Positions 24,642 to 32,740 of a DNA stretch of 64,000 nucleotides are shown here, piece after piece. This stretch comes from JAFLCL01 sp039809495. Its GTDB lineage: Bacteria; Myxococcota_A; Polyangia; Polyangiales; Sandaracinaceae. The stretch's first letter is position 1; each line of letters begins with the position of its first letter. The translations under genes were made by a program, and so were the position numbers. The stretch is from assembly GCA_039809495.1 (NCBI GenBank), contig JBDHVC010000004.1, forward strand, positions 62,001-126,000, written 5' to 3'. The notes under the pieces were generated by a model. The model saw only the letters and a list, made by a program, of their open reading frames with translations, did not search any database and was not told where the DNA came from.

Positions 24642-25217
24642 GCTCCCGTACCTCGCGACGATGCCCTCCGCGTACGCGACGAAGCTCGCGCGGTGGTGGC
24701 GATCGAAGTTGTCCCAGGTCGTGAGGGTGCGGGGATCCGCCACGCGATCGACGAAGAGGATCCCGTCGAGGTGGTCGACCTCGTGCTGGTAGGTGCCCGC
24801 CGAGATCCCGCGGGCCTCGAAGTCGAGGTCGCGGCCCTCGCGATCCCACGCGCGGACCCGCACGTGGGCCGAGCGCGCGACGACGCCGCGGAGGTTCGGG
24901 ACCGAGAGGCAGCCCTCGTAGTTGTCGAAGCGCTCGTCGCCGATCGGGCTGATCACCGGGTTCACGAGGACGGTCAGCGGGATCTTCGGCTTGTACGGGT
25001 AGCGGGGGTTCGCGCCCGTCACCTCGATCGCCGTGACGCGGATCGGCTCGAAGACCTGGGGCGCGGCGATCCCCGCGCCGTTGGCGTCTCGCATCGTCTC
25101 GACGAGATCGTCGATGAAGCGCTGCACGCGCTCGCTCGAGAGCTCGTCTCGGTGGACCTCCCGCGCGCGCTCCCGCAGCACGGGGTGCCCGATCTGGGCG
25201 ATCTTCAGGAGGGTCAT
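24639..25217 (-). CDS. def: Peptide deformylase
   Basis: Cytoplasmic metalloenzyme removing the formyl group from nascent proteins, 192 residues. All three family motifs are present: GAGIAAPQ (47-54), EGCLS (101-105) and QHEVDHLDG (144-152), giving the Cys and two His metal ligands and the catalytic Glu. The ATG follows GAGGGG very closely and overlaps the stop of the phosphatase gene (ATGA), so translation is probably coupled. No fmt neighbour is visible. The stop codon lies inside the long dispersed repeat. Confidence 0.96.
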   Translation of the reverse strand: MTLLKIAQIGHPVLRERAREVHRDELSSERVQRFIDDLVETMRDANGAGIAAPQVFEPIRVTAIEVTGANPRYPYKPKIPLTVLVNPVISPIGDERFDNYEGCLSVPNLRGVVARSAHVRVRAWDREGRDLDFEARGISAGTYQHEVDHLDGILFVDRVADPRTLTTWDNFDRHHRASFVAYAEGIVARYGS

Positions 25218-25927
25218 CCCCTCGACTCTGCCACGTCGACGCCCCCGCGCCCGAGCGTGGAGGCGAAGCGCGCGACGAGCGCCCGCTGCTCGTCGTGGAG
25301 CCGCACGCCGGGCCGCGTCGCGCGGAGGAGCGCCTCGGCCTCGAGGGCGTCCCTCGCGCGCGCGCGGGCGACGAGGAGCGCCGCGGCGAAGGTCGCCGAG
25401 CGGCCATGCCCCATCGCGCAGTGGACGAAGATCGGTCGCGGCTCCGACGCGAGCTCCCGCGCGAGCGCCGCGAACGGCTCGAAGGTCGGCGCCGTCGCGT
25501 CGAGCGTGGGGACGAGCCGATACCTCACGCCCTCGGGCAGCGGCGCGACGCGCGGCAGCTCGGCCGTGAGGTCGACCACGACCGCGACGTCCGGCGGGAG
25601 CTCCCGCCCCGAGACGAAGCGCCCGAGGTAGAGGCCGCGGTCGATCTCGTCCCACGCCGCCTCGTCGTGCAGGACGAGCTTGGCGCGCAGGAGGGCGTGC
25701 GCGACGGCGTGGTAGGGGAGGAGCAGCGCGAGCGCGACGGGCTCGAACGAGCCGTCGGCGCGCTTGCCGAAGACCACCGGCCCGAAGTGGACGTAGCCCG
25801 CGCCCACGACGAAGAGCGCGAGCGCGGGCCACGCCAAGAGCCACGCGACGCCGCCGAGCGCCGCGGCGGAGGCGACGAGCGCGACGCCGAGGACGATCTG
25901 GAGCCAGCCGAACCGATGACGACCCAC
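25214..25927 (-). CDS. Membrane-anchored dual-specificity protein phosphatase
   Basis: A 237-residue protein. Two or three hydrophobic segments (about 8-46, and 63-82) anchor it in the inner membrane. A cysteine-phosphatase domain follows, with the P-loop HCAMGHGRSA (nucleophile C170, Arg176) and a candidate general acid D143. DRGLYLGRF at 96-103 matches the opening of dual-specificity phosphatases. The GTG at 25927 is chosen because AGGAG sits four bases before it; a GTG at 25960 would add 11 residues. Its stop overlaps the start of def. The substrate could be phosphoprotein or phosphoinositide-like lipid and cannot be decided from the sequence. Confidence 0.8.
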   Translation of the reverse strand: MGRHRFGWLQIVLGVALVASAAALGGVAWLLAWPALALFVVGAGYVHFGPVVFGKRADGSFEPVALALLLPYHAVAHALLRAKLVLHDEAAWDEIDRGLYLGRFVSGRELPPDVAVVVDLTAELPRVAPLPEGVRYRLVPTLDATAPTFEPFAALARELASEPRPIFVHCAMGHGRSATFAAALLVARARARDALEAEALLRATRPGVRLHDEQRALVARFASTLGRGGVDVAESRG

Positions 25928-26025
25928 GACGCTCCTGTCTCTCGGCCCTGTCTCTAGCACTCCCCGCCGCCTCGACCCAGGCGGCCGCGGAGCGCGCGGG
26001 CGCGCGAGAGGAGGTCTCGCGGGGC

Positions 26026-28359
26026 TCAGAACGCGACGGGATCGCTCGCGCGCGGGGGCAGGGTCGCGTCGAGGAGCGGCATCGCGAGCCCCTCGTTCGC
26101 GCGGTAGGCCGCGTAGTGCGAGAGGACGCGCCGCACGTAGCGGAACGTCTGCTCGAACGGGATCCGCTCGAGGAAGGCGTCGAGGGGCATCTCGGACGCG
26201 TAGCCCTGCATCCACCGCCGGACGTTGTGCGGGCCGCCGTTGTAGGCGGCGATCGCGAGCGGCAGCCGCCCCTCGAAGCGGTCGAGGAGCGAGCGGAGAT
26301 ACCACGCCGCGAGCTCGACGTTCACGGCGGGATCGAGGAGATCGTCGGTCCGGAAGCCCGGGATCCCGAGCCGCTCCGCGATGAGCCGCCCGGTCCGCGG
26401 CATGATCTGGAGCAGGCCGATCGCGCCCGCGTACGAGACGATCTCGGGATCGTAGACGCTCTCGACGCGCATGACCGCGAAGAGCAGGTTCGGATCGAGG
26501 CCGTGGCGGCTCGCCGCCCCGAGCACGACGTCCTCGAAGGCTCGGGGGCGATCGCTCGCCCTGACGACCCCGCCGAACCGGATGGCGAGCCCCACCTCGC
26601 CGAGCGCGAGGGAGACGCGCGCGAGGCTCGCGAGGTCGGCGCCCTCGAGCGCGCGGCGCGCTCTTCGCAGCGCCGGGGACACGTTCGCCCGCTCTCGGCT
26701 CGCGCCACGATAGACGGCCTCGACCCCCGCTCGGACCGACCCGCGCCCGCGCGCGTCGAGCCAGGCGATGTAGAGCTCGTGGAGCTCCTCGCGCGCCCCG
26801 GCTCGGTCTCCGCGCGCCACGAGCTCACGCGCGCGCTCGAGCCACGGGTAGGAGGCGCCGTGCCGCGAGGCGAGCTCGTCGAGGCTCGCGATCGCGTCCT
26901 CGGCCGACATGGTCTCCCCGTCGCTCCGCGACGCGCTCGGCGGCGTCGGCGCCGGGAGCGGCGCACCCAGGGCGACGAGGCGCTGGCCCGCCCAGAGGGC
27001 GTAGAAGCCGGTCGAGCCCTGATCGCGCGCGACGACGTCGCGGTACGCGTCGATCGCGTCGTCGCCGCGCCCCATGCGCTCGAGGGCGCGTGCGCGGAGA
27101 TAGCGCGCCCTCAGGCCGTACGCGCCGTCGTCGACGCAGCGCTCGAGCAAGGGGACGAGCGCGTCGCCGGAGGCCGTCCCCGATCCGAGCACCGCGAGCT
27201 CGAAGCGCGTCGCGCACGGCACGCTCGTCCGCCGCGTCGCCTCGATCACGAGCGCGGTCGCCGCGGGCCCGAGCGAGGCGCGCGACACGATCCGCATCGC
27301 GTCGAGGAGCCGAGCCGCGCTCGCGCCGCGGAGCGCGCGCGTGCGCGCCGGCGCCGTCGCCGCCTCGTCGACCAAGGCCTCGAGCCGCAGCGCGCGGAGC
27401 CCCTGGCTGACGTCGAGCGCCGTCGGCGTCGAGAGCGGCTCGCGCGCGCCTTGCGCCAGCCGGGGATCGAGCTCGCGGGCGGCTCGATCGAAGCGATCCG
27501 CCTCGTCGAAGCGCGCCTCCGCTCGCGCGACGCGCGACGAGTAGACGAGGACCTGCGCGGCGAGGAGCGCTGGGAGCTCGGCCTCGCGGAGCCGGGCCAG
27601 CTCCGCGCTCGCGAGCGCCGGCGGCCCAGCGCGGACGAGGCGACCCGCGCGATCGACCTCCTCGCGCGGCGAGAGCGGCGCGACCGCGACGCCAGCGTCG
27701 CGGAGCGAGGCGAGCAGCTCGCGCGCGCGGCGCGCCTCGTGGCTCCCCGGAGCCTCCAGATCGATCGCTCGGAGCGCGAGCGCCGCCGACGCGCGCCGAC
27801 CCGCGCGAAGCTCGGCCGCGCCGGCCTCGAGCCGGAGCGAGAGCGCGTCAGGGAGCTCCGGGTAGAGGCGCAGGAGCGCCTCGAGCTGGGCGCCAGCGCT
27901 CGGATCGTCCGTGAGGAGGAGGCAGCGCACGCGCAGCACGCGCGCGCGCGCCACGACGGGCGAGCTCGGGCTCGCGAGCGCGCGCTCGAGGGCGCAGCTC
28001 GACGGATCCCGCGCCGAGAGCGGCGCCTCGTTGCGGTGCTGCGCCCAGCGCGCGAGCGTCGCCTCGACGTCGGCGAGCTCGAGACGATCCGCGATGAGCG
28101 ACGAGCGCGGCCCTTCGCTCGGCGGGGCCGCCTCGTCCGCGCTCGCCCAAGCGGGCGAGATCGGCCCGCTCGCGAGACACATCGCGGGGCTCGGCGTGGG
28201 CGCCACGCAGAGCAGGGCCTCGCTCGGATCAGCCTGAGCCAGCGCGCCGTTCGTCGCGCCCGCCCACGCGAGGAGCGCCGCGGTCGCGCGCGCGAGCGCG
28301 GCCGCGCGCCCTCTCGGGCGTCGGCGCGGGCGGCCAGGATCGGGGGGCTCGAGCGGCAT
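26026..28359 (-). CDS. Soluble lytic murein transglycosylase (Slt-like, TPR + SLT)
   Basis: Periplasmic enzyme that cleaves the glycan strands of peptidoglycan, 777 residues. It has an Arg-rich start with a hydrophobic signal segment (about 20-42), a long alpha-helical superhelix with TPR-type repeats, and a C-terminal SLT domain. There the catalytic Glu lies in MRVESVYDPEIVS, followed by GAIGLLQIMPRTG and IAAYNGGPHNVRRW. This is the order known from Slt70, which is about 620 residues, so the repeat region here is longer. GGAGGGAGATCGC precedes the ATG. It is upstream of the phosphatase and def on the same strand, with about 100 bp between. Confidence 0.9.
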   Translation of the reverse strand: MPLEPPDPGRPRRRPRGRAAALARATAALLAWAGATNGALAQADPSEALLCVAPTPSPAMCLASGPISPAWASADEAAPPSEGPRSSLIADRLELADVEATLARWAQHRNEAPLSARDPSSCALERALASPSSPVVARARVLRVRCLLLTDDPSAGAQLEALLRLYPELPDALSLRLEAGAAELRAGRRASAALALRAIDLEAPGSHEARRARELLASLRDAGVAVAPLSPREEVDRAGRLVRAGPPALASAELARLREAELPALLAAQVLVYSSRVARAEARFDEADRFDRAARELDPRLAQGAREPLSTPTALDVSQGLRALRLEALVDEAATAPARTRALRGASAARLLDAMRIVSRASLGPAATALVIEATRRTSVPCATRFELAVLGSGTASGDALVPLLERCVDDGAYGLRARYLRARALERMGRGDDAIDAYRDVVARDQGSTGFYALWAGQRLVALGAPLPAPTPPSASRSDGETMSAEDAIASLDELASRHGASYPWLERARELVARGDRAGAREELHELYIAWLDARGRGSVRAGVEAVYRGASRERANVSPALRRARRALEGADLASLARVSLALGEVGLAIRFGGVVRASDRPRAFEDVVLGAASRHGLDPNLLFAVMRVESVYDPEIVSYAGAIGLLQIMPRTGRLIAERLGIPGFRTDDLLDPAVNVELAAWYLRSLLDRFEGRLPLAIAAYNGGPHNVRRWMQGYASEMPLDAFLERIPFEQTFRYVRRVLSHYAAYRANEGLAMPLLDATLPPRASDPVAF

Positions 28360-28494
28360 GCGATCTCCCTCCGAAGATGACGGAAGCGGGGGCGATGATC
28401 AAAAAACCGGCCCAATTGGCGAGGAAACAGCCCACGCGGGCGCGCGCCGCGGCGTCGCATCGACGGCCCCCTCGCATGTGTTATTCGCTCGCCG

Positions 28495-29313
28495 ATGGTC
28501 CCATCTCCGGCTCGCGGCCGAGGCCTCGTGTGTCTCCTCGCCGCGCTCTCGATCGGCGCCTGCGCAAGCGGCCCTTCGCTCGACGCGGCGACGCGCGCGG
28601 CGATCGCCGGCTTCGAGCCGAGCCCCGCCCCGAAGCCGGTGTGGACCCGCTGGGCGCGCGTCGGCGCGACCCGCTTCCTCGAGGCGGTCATCGGCACGGA
28701 CGAGGTGGAGAGCCGCCTCCCGCTGGTCGTCGAGCTCCACGGGCTCGCCGATCATCCGCGCCCTCCCGTCGGGGCCTACCTCGCGCTCGCGAGGCCGATC
28801 CGCCTCGTGATGCCAGAGGGCCCGATCACGCTCCAAGGGGACGAGCACGCGTGGACGCCGGTCCGTGTCCTCGACGACCGACCGGACGAGCTCGACGCGG
28901 ATCTCGGGCGAAACGTGCCCGCCCTCGCGGAGCTCGTGCGCGTCGTCCGGCTCGCGCGCCCCACGGCCGGCGCGCCCGTCCTCGTCGGCTACTCGCAGGG
29001 CGGCCACCAGGCGTTCGTCCTCGGCCTCGAGCACCCGGAGCTCTTCGCGCTCGTCGTGCCGATGGCCGCCTGGCTCGCGCCCTCGCGCGTCCGGCCCGCC
29101 CCGCCGGAGCGCGCCGTCCCCATCCACGGGTTCCACGCACGCGAAGACGAGCGCGTCCCGCTCGGCCCGACGGAGGCGATCTACGACGCGCTCCGAGCCG
29201 AGGGCTGGGACGCGACCCTGTCGATCGAGGAGGGGACCCACACGCCCGCGGCGGCCCTCGACGCGTTCCTCGTCCACGAGCTGGATCGAGCGACGGCCGC
29301 GATCGACCCCTGA
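28495..29313 (+). CDS. Alpha/beta-hydrolase lipoprotein
   Basis: A 272-residue predicted lipoprotein with lipobox SIGAC (Cys23). The mature part is a carboxylesterase/phospholipase-like alpha/beta hydrolase: VELHGLADHP (oxyanion region), nucleophile S168 in GYSQGG, an Asp in HAREDERVP and a His in EEGTHTPAA complete the triad. It acts outside the cytoplasm on an unknown ester. It is divergent from the transglycosylase (135 bp between the starts) and 51 bp upstream of the MlaD-type gene, so the two may share a transcript. Confidence 0.82.
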   Translation: MVPSPARGRGLVCLLAALSIGACASGPSLDAATRAAIAGFEPSPAPKPVWTRWARVGATRFLEAVIGTDEVESRLPLVVELHGLADHPRPPVGAYLALARPIRLVMPEGPITLQGDEHAWTPVRVLDDRPDELDADLGRNVPALAELVRVVRLARPTAGAPVLVGYSQGGHQAFVLGLEHPELFALVVPMAAWLAPSRVRPAPPERAVPIHGFHAREDERVPLGPTEAIYDALRAEGWDATLSIEEGTHTPAAALDAFLVHELDRATAAIDP

Positions 29314-29364
29314 ACGCCCCGCTCGGATTGGCGAGAGGCCCCGCGCGGGCTACACCCGCGAGCG

Positions 29365-30486
29365 ATGCCCAGTCAGGGTCGCTCGCTCGAGCTTCGGGTC
29401 GGCATTTTCGTGACGCTCGCGCTGCTCGTCGGCTCCGCAGTGACGTTCACGCTGGGCGATCGGAGCGCCCTCTTCAGCTCCAAGCGCAGATACGTCGCCG
29501 TCTTCGCGAACGTCGATGGGCTGCGCCCAGGCTCGCCGGTGCGGATCTCGGGGCTCGACGTCGGCACGGTCGGAGGCATCCAGTTCCGGGAGGACGGGCG
29601 CTGCGACGTCCTGCTCGACGTCAGCGAGGCTCAGACGCAATTCGTCACCGCGACGTCCGTCGTCACGCTGGGCAGCAAGGGGCTGCTCGGCGACAAGCTC
29701 GTCGACATCTCGCCCGGCACCGGGCCCTCGCTGCCCGCGAACGCGATCCTGCGCTCCGAGGAGTCGGGAGGGCTCTTCGGCGCGCTCGCGAGGGCGGGCG
29801 AGATCGTCGACGAGGCGCGCCCGGCCGTCGACAACGTCCGCCAGTTCACCGCGACGCTCGCCGACGAGCAATTTCGCCGGGATCTCGGGGCGATCAGCCA
29901 CAACATCGCGGAGCTCACGCGGATGGCGCGCGAGGAGGACGGCACCGTGCATCGCCTCCTCACCGATCCGGAGATGGCCAACCAGATCTCCCACACGCTC
30001 GGCTCGATCGATCTCGCCTCGACCGAGCTCGCGCGGACGGCGCGCAACGTCCGCCTCATCACGGACGAGATCGCGACCGGCGATGGCACCGCCCATCGGC
30101 TCATCTACGATCCGGATGGCGCGCGGCTCGTCGCGAGCCTGGCCGACACCGCCGACGAGGCGGCGACGCTCCTCCGCGACGCGCGCACGGGCGAAGGCAA
30201 CCTCCACACGCTGCTCTACGGCGACGAGAGCGGCGCGCTCCTCGCGAACCTCGGCGCGATCAGCGCCGACGTGCGCGCGATCGTCCACGACGTCCGAGCC
30301 GGACGCGGGACGATCGGCGCGCTCTTGGTCGATCCGTCGGTGTACGAGGACGTCCGGCGCATCGTCGGCAACGTCGAGCGCAGCGACATCCTCCGCGCGC
30401 TCGTGCGCTACTCGATCCGCGAGGACGAGGCGTCACCGCCCCCTCCCCGGCCGGAGCCTCGCGCCGAGGAGCGCGGCGCACGCTGA
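29365..30486 (+). CDS. MlaD-family MCE protein
   Basis: Inner-membrane-anchored periplasmic protein of a lipid-transport ABC system, 373 residues. One helix at about 12-30 is followed by the MCE domain (FANVDGLRPGSPVRISGLDVGTVGGIQF, ... GSKGLLGDKLVDI). A helical region then carries three related segments, each containing a GxGTxHRLLxDP-type motif (EDGTVHRLLTDP, GDGTAHRLIYDP, GEGNLHTLLYGD, plus GRGTIGALLVDP). Such segments are common in MCE proteins of this lineage. The C-terminus is Pro/Glu-rich. It converges on the MlaF-type ATPase; no MlaE permease is adjacent. Confidence 0.88.
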   Translation: MPSQGRSLELRVGIFVTLALLVGSAVTFTLGDRSALFSSKRRYVAVFANVDGLRPGSPVRISGLDVGTVGGIQFREDGRCDVLLDVSEAQTQFVTATSVVTLGSKGLLGDKLVDISPGTGPSLPANAILRSEESGGLFGALARAGEIVDEARPAVDNVRQFTATLADEQFRRDLGAISHNIAELTRMAREEDGTVHRLLTDPEMANQISHTLGSIDLASTELARTARNVRLITDEIATGDGTAHRLIYDPDGARLVASLADTADEAATLLRDARTGEGNLHTLLYGDESGALLANLGAISADVRAIVHDVRAGRGTIGALLVDPSVYEDVRRIVGNVERSDILRALVRYSIREDEASPPPPRPEPRAEERGAR

Positions 30487-30537
30487 CCCGCTCGCGAGCG
30501 CGAGCCGCCGCGTCGCGCCGATCGGGGCGCGCCGTCA
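30484..30537. terminator. Stop-embedded repeat between mlaD-like and mlaF-like genes
   Basis: Convergent gap. Read from the ATPase stop on the minus strand it starts TGACGGCGCGCCCCGATCGG, a member of the short element family. The hairpin CGCGCC/GGCGCG (30514-30519 with 30526-30531) and the palindrome GCTCGCGAGC lie within it. A bidirectional terminator role is inferred. Confidence 0.5.
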
Positions 30538-31308
30538 GCCGCCATAGCGCATGAGCGTCGCGACGTCGTCGGTCTCGGGCGGGCGGCCCTCGATGAAGTC
30601 GCGGACGCGCGGATCCTCCACCCGCTTGATCGCCTCGACGCTCCCCGCGGCGATGATGAACCCCTTGTGGACCATCGCGATCCGATCGGAGACCTGGAAC
30701 GCGCTCGCCATGTCGTGGGTGACGACGACCGACGTGACGTTGTAGAGGCGCTTCGTCTCGACGATGAGCGCGTTGATGCGCTCGGTCGACACCGGATCGA
30801 GCCCCGTCGTCGGCTCGTCGTAGAGGAGCACCTCCGGCCGCACCGCGAGCGCGCGGGCGAGGCCGACGCGCTTGCGCATCCCCTGGGAGAGCTCGCTCGG
30901 CATCAGCTCGGCCGCGTCGGGTAGGCCGACGTCGTGGAGCGCGCGCGCGACGCGGTCCCGGATCTCGCGCTCGGGGAGCCGATCGTGCTCGCGGATCCCG
31001 TAGCTCACGTTGTCGGCGACGCTCATCGAGTCGAAGAGCGCCGCGCTCTGGAACACCATCGCGACGCGGCGGCGCACGGCGGCGTAGCCGCGCTCGTCCT
31101 TGCCCTGGATCTCCTCGCCGTCGAAGCGGATCGTCCCCGCGTCCACGCGCAAGAGGCCGATGAGGAGCTTGAGCATCACGCTCTTGCCCATGCCCGAGCC
31201 CCCGATGATCGTGAGCGCCTCGCCGGCCTCGATGTCGAGGTCGAGGCGCTCGTAGACCACCTTCGGCCCGAACGCTTTCTTGACGTCCCTGAACTCGATC
31301 AGCGCCAC
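30535..31308 (-). CDS. MlaF-type ABC transporter ATPase
   Basis: Cytoplasmic ATPase of a phospholipid-transport (Mla/Mkl) ABC system, 257 residues. Walker A GGSGMGKS, Q-loop VFQSAALFDSMSV, the family-typical signature LSQGMRKRVGLARAL, Walker B LLYDEPTTGLDP and switch His in VVTHD are all present. The GTG at 31308 gives VALIEFRDVKKAFG, the expected start; an ORF extension upstream is a shadow of the divergent gene. The MCE partner lies on the opposite strand and converges on it; the permease gene is not next to either, so it is probably encoded elsewhere. Confidence 0.9.
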   Translation of the reverse strand: MALIEFRDVKKAFGPKVVYERLDLDIEAGEALTIIGGSGMGKSVMLKLLIGLLRVDAGTIRFDGEEIQGKDERGYAAVRRRVAMVFQSAALFDSMSVADNVSYGIREHDRLPEREIRDRVARALHDVGLPDAAELMPSELSQGMRKRVGLARALAVRPEVLLYDEPTTGLDPVSTERINALIVETKRLYNVTSVVVTHDMASAFQVSDRIAMVHKGFIIAAGSVEAIKRVEDPRVRDFIEGRPPETDDVATLMRYGG

Positions 31309-31332
31309 TTCGCAGACCCTCGGAGCCTCTCG

Positions 31333-31821
31333 TTGTCTCGATTCACGCGCCAAGTCGAGCCGCTCGAGCCCACGCGCGCCCTCGCTCGCGCGCTCGGCGC
31401 GCTCGGCGTCGTGATCGCGCTCCTGCTCGCGGGGTGCGGATCGCGCGCGTCGTCCGCGGCTCGGCTCTCGGACGCCGTCGCGCCGCACGAGGAGGCGATG
31501 CTCCACTTCGCGCGCTGGGCGCGCTTCGTGATGCAGGCGGCGGGCGACGATCGCGCGCGCACGAGCGAGACGCTCTTCGCGCCCGTCCAGGACGATCCTC
31601 GCTTCCGCGCGCTGAGCGTCGAGCGGCTCGGGCGGACCCCGCTCCGCGTCGCCGCGCCCGAGGGCCTCGTCGTGCCCGCGCTCGAGTGGCAGGCGATCCG
31701 GTCGCCGCGCCTGGGCGCGCTCGAGGCCGCCTTCGACCCGATCGACACGACGTCGACCTGGGCGCGCCTGCGCGCCGACGACGCGCTCGTGATCACGTTC
31801 GAGCTCGCCCCTCCGCCCTGA
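31333..31821 (+). CDS. Small lipoprotein, function unknown
   Basis: A 162-residue predicted lipoprotein with lipobox LLLAGC (Cys35). The start is TTG at 31333, seven bases after GGAG, giving an N-terminus of normal length for a signal peptide. The mature part is helical then strand-rich (DRARTSETLFAPVQDDPRFRALSVERL...), with no motif I recognise. It begins 24 bp from the ATPase start on the opposite strand, so the two must share one compact promoter region. Confidence 0.65.
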   Translation: MSRFTRQVEPLEPTRALARALGALGVVIALLLAGCGSRASSAARLSDAVAPHEEAMLHFARWARFVMQAAGDDRARTSETLFAPVQDDPRFRALSVERLGRTPLRVAAPEGLVVPALEWQAIRSPRLGALEAAFDPIDTTSTWARLRADDALVITFELAPPP

Positions 31822-31873
31822 CCGCGCGACGGCGATCGCCTCGTCGCGTGGAGCAGAGCGGAGCGCGCCGTCA
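31819..31873. terminator. Convergent hairpin with stop-embedded repeat
   Basis: A perfect seven-base stem CGCGACG/CGTCGCG (31825-31831 with 31842-31848) encloses the palindrome GGCGATCGCC. The minus-strand reading from the permease stop starts TGACGGCGCGCTCCGCTC, so this gap combines the short element with its own hairpin. No T-tract is seen. Confidence 0.55.
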
Positions 31874-32740
31874 GCCCTTGACCCCGCCGGCGACGAGGCC
31901 GTGCACGAGCTGCCGCTGGAGCGCGTAGAAGAGGACCATCACCGGCAGGGAGACGAGGATCGCGCCGGCCGCGAAGTGGCCGAGGTTCGCGTCGTGCTCC
32001 GAGGCGTAGCTCTGGAGCAGGATCGGGAGCGTGTAGTGCTCCTCGCGGGTGAGGAACGTCGCCGCGAGCGCGAACTCGTTCCACGCGCGCATGAACGCGA
32101 AGAGCGCCGTGATCGCCAGGGCGGGCCGGGCGGCCGGGACGACGACGCGCAGGAAGGCCCCGAAGCGCGTGGCGCCGTCGACCATCGCCGCCTCCTCGAG
32201 CTCGCGCGGGATCGCGTCGAAGGCGCCGCGGAGCTGGAAGAGGGCGAAGGGCACGGCGCTCGTCGCGTAGACGAGGACGAGGCCGCTCAACGAGTCGAGC
32301 AGGCCGAGCGCGTCGAGCAGGAGATAGAGCGGCACGGACGCCGCGACCCCGGGGAACATCTGCGTCGCGAGCAGGCTCCTCATCGAGAGGTCCTTGCCGA
32401 CGAAGTCGAAGCGCGAGAGCGCGTAGGCCGCGGGCGTCGCGATGACGATCGCGAGCGCGGCCGTCGCGAGCGCGACGCCGCTCGAGTTGGCGAGCTGACG
32501 GAGGAAGAGGAGCCGCCCCTCGGCGTCCGTCCGCCCGATCACGGCCGCGAAGTGATCGAGCGAGACGCTCGTCGGCACGGGGAGCGCGCGCGCCTCGGGG
32601 ACGATGCCCTCCGAGAACGCGAGCGCGACGACCCAGAGGATCGGATACGTGGCGAAGATCACCGCCGCGACGAGCACGCCGTGGGTGAGCCAGGCGCGGA
32701 GCGTCGCGCCACGCCGAGCGATGGGCCCCACGCCGCTCAT
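31871..32740 (-). CDS. Carbohydrate ABC transporter permease (MalG-like)
   Basis: Inner-membrane permease of 289 residues with six helices, the second permease of a CUT1-type sugar importer. The EAA loop that contacts the ATPase is present (LEEAAMVDGATRFGAFLRVVVPAARPAL), and ILWVVALAFSEGIVPEARALP matches the usual first periplasmic loop. It overlaps the upstream fusion gene by four bases (ATGA). The sugar is not predictable from the sequence; the family includes MalG and related proteins. Confidence 0.92.
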   Translation of the reverse strand: MSGVGPIARRGATLRAWLTHGVLVAAVIFATYPILWVVALAFSEGIVPEARALPVPTSVSLDHFAAVIGRTDAEGRLLFLRQLANSSGVALATAALAIVIATPAAYALSRFDFVGKDLSMRSLLATQMFPGVAASVPLYLLLDALGLLDSLSGLVLVYATSAVPFALFQLRGAFDAIPRELEEAAMVDGATRFGAFLRVVVPAARPALAITALFAFMRAWNEFALAATFLTREEHYTLPILLQSYASEHDANLGHFAAGAILVSLPVMVLFYALQRQLVHGLVAGGVKG

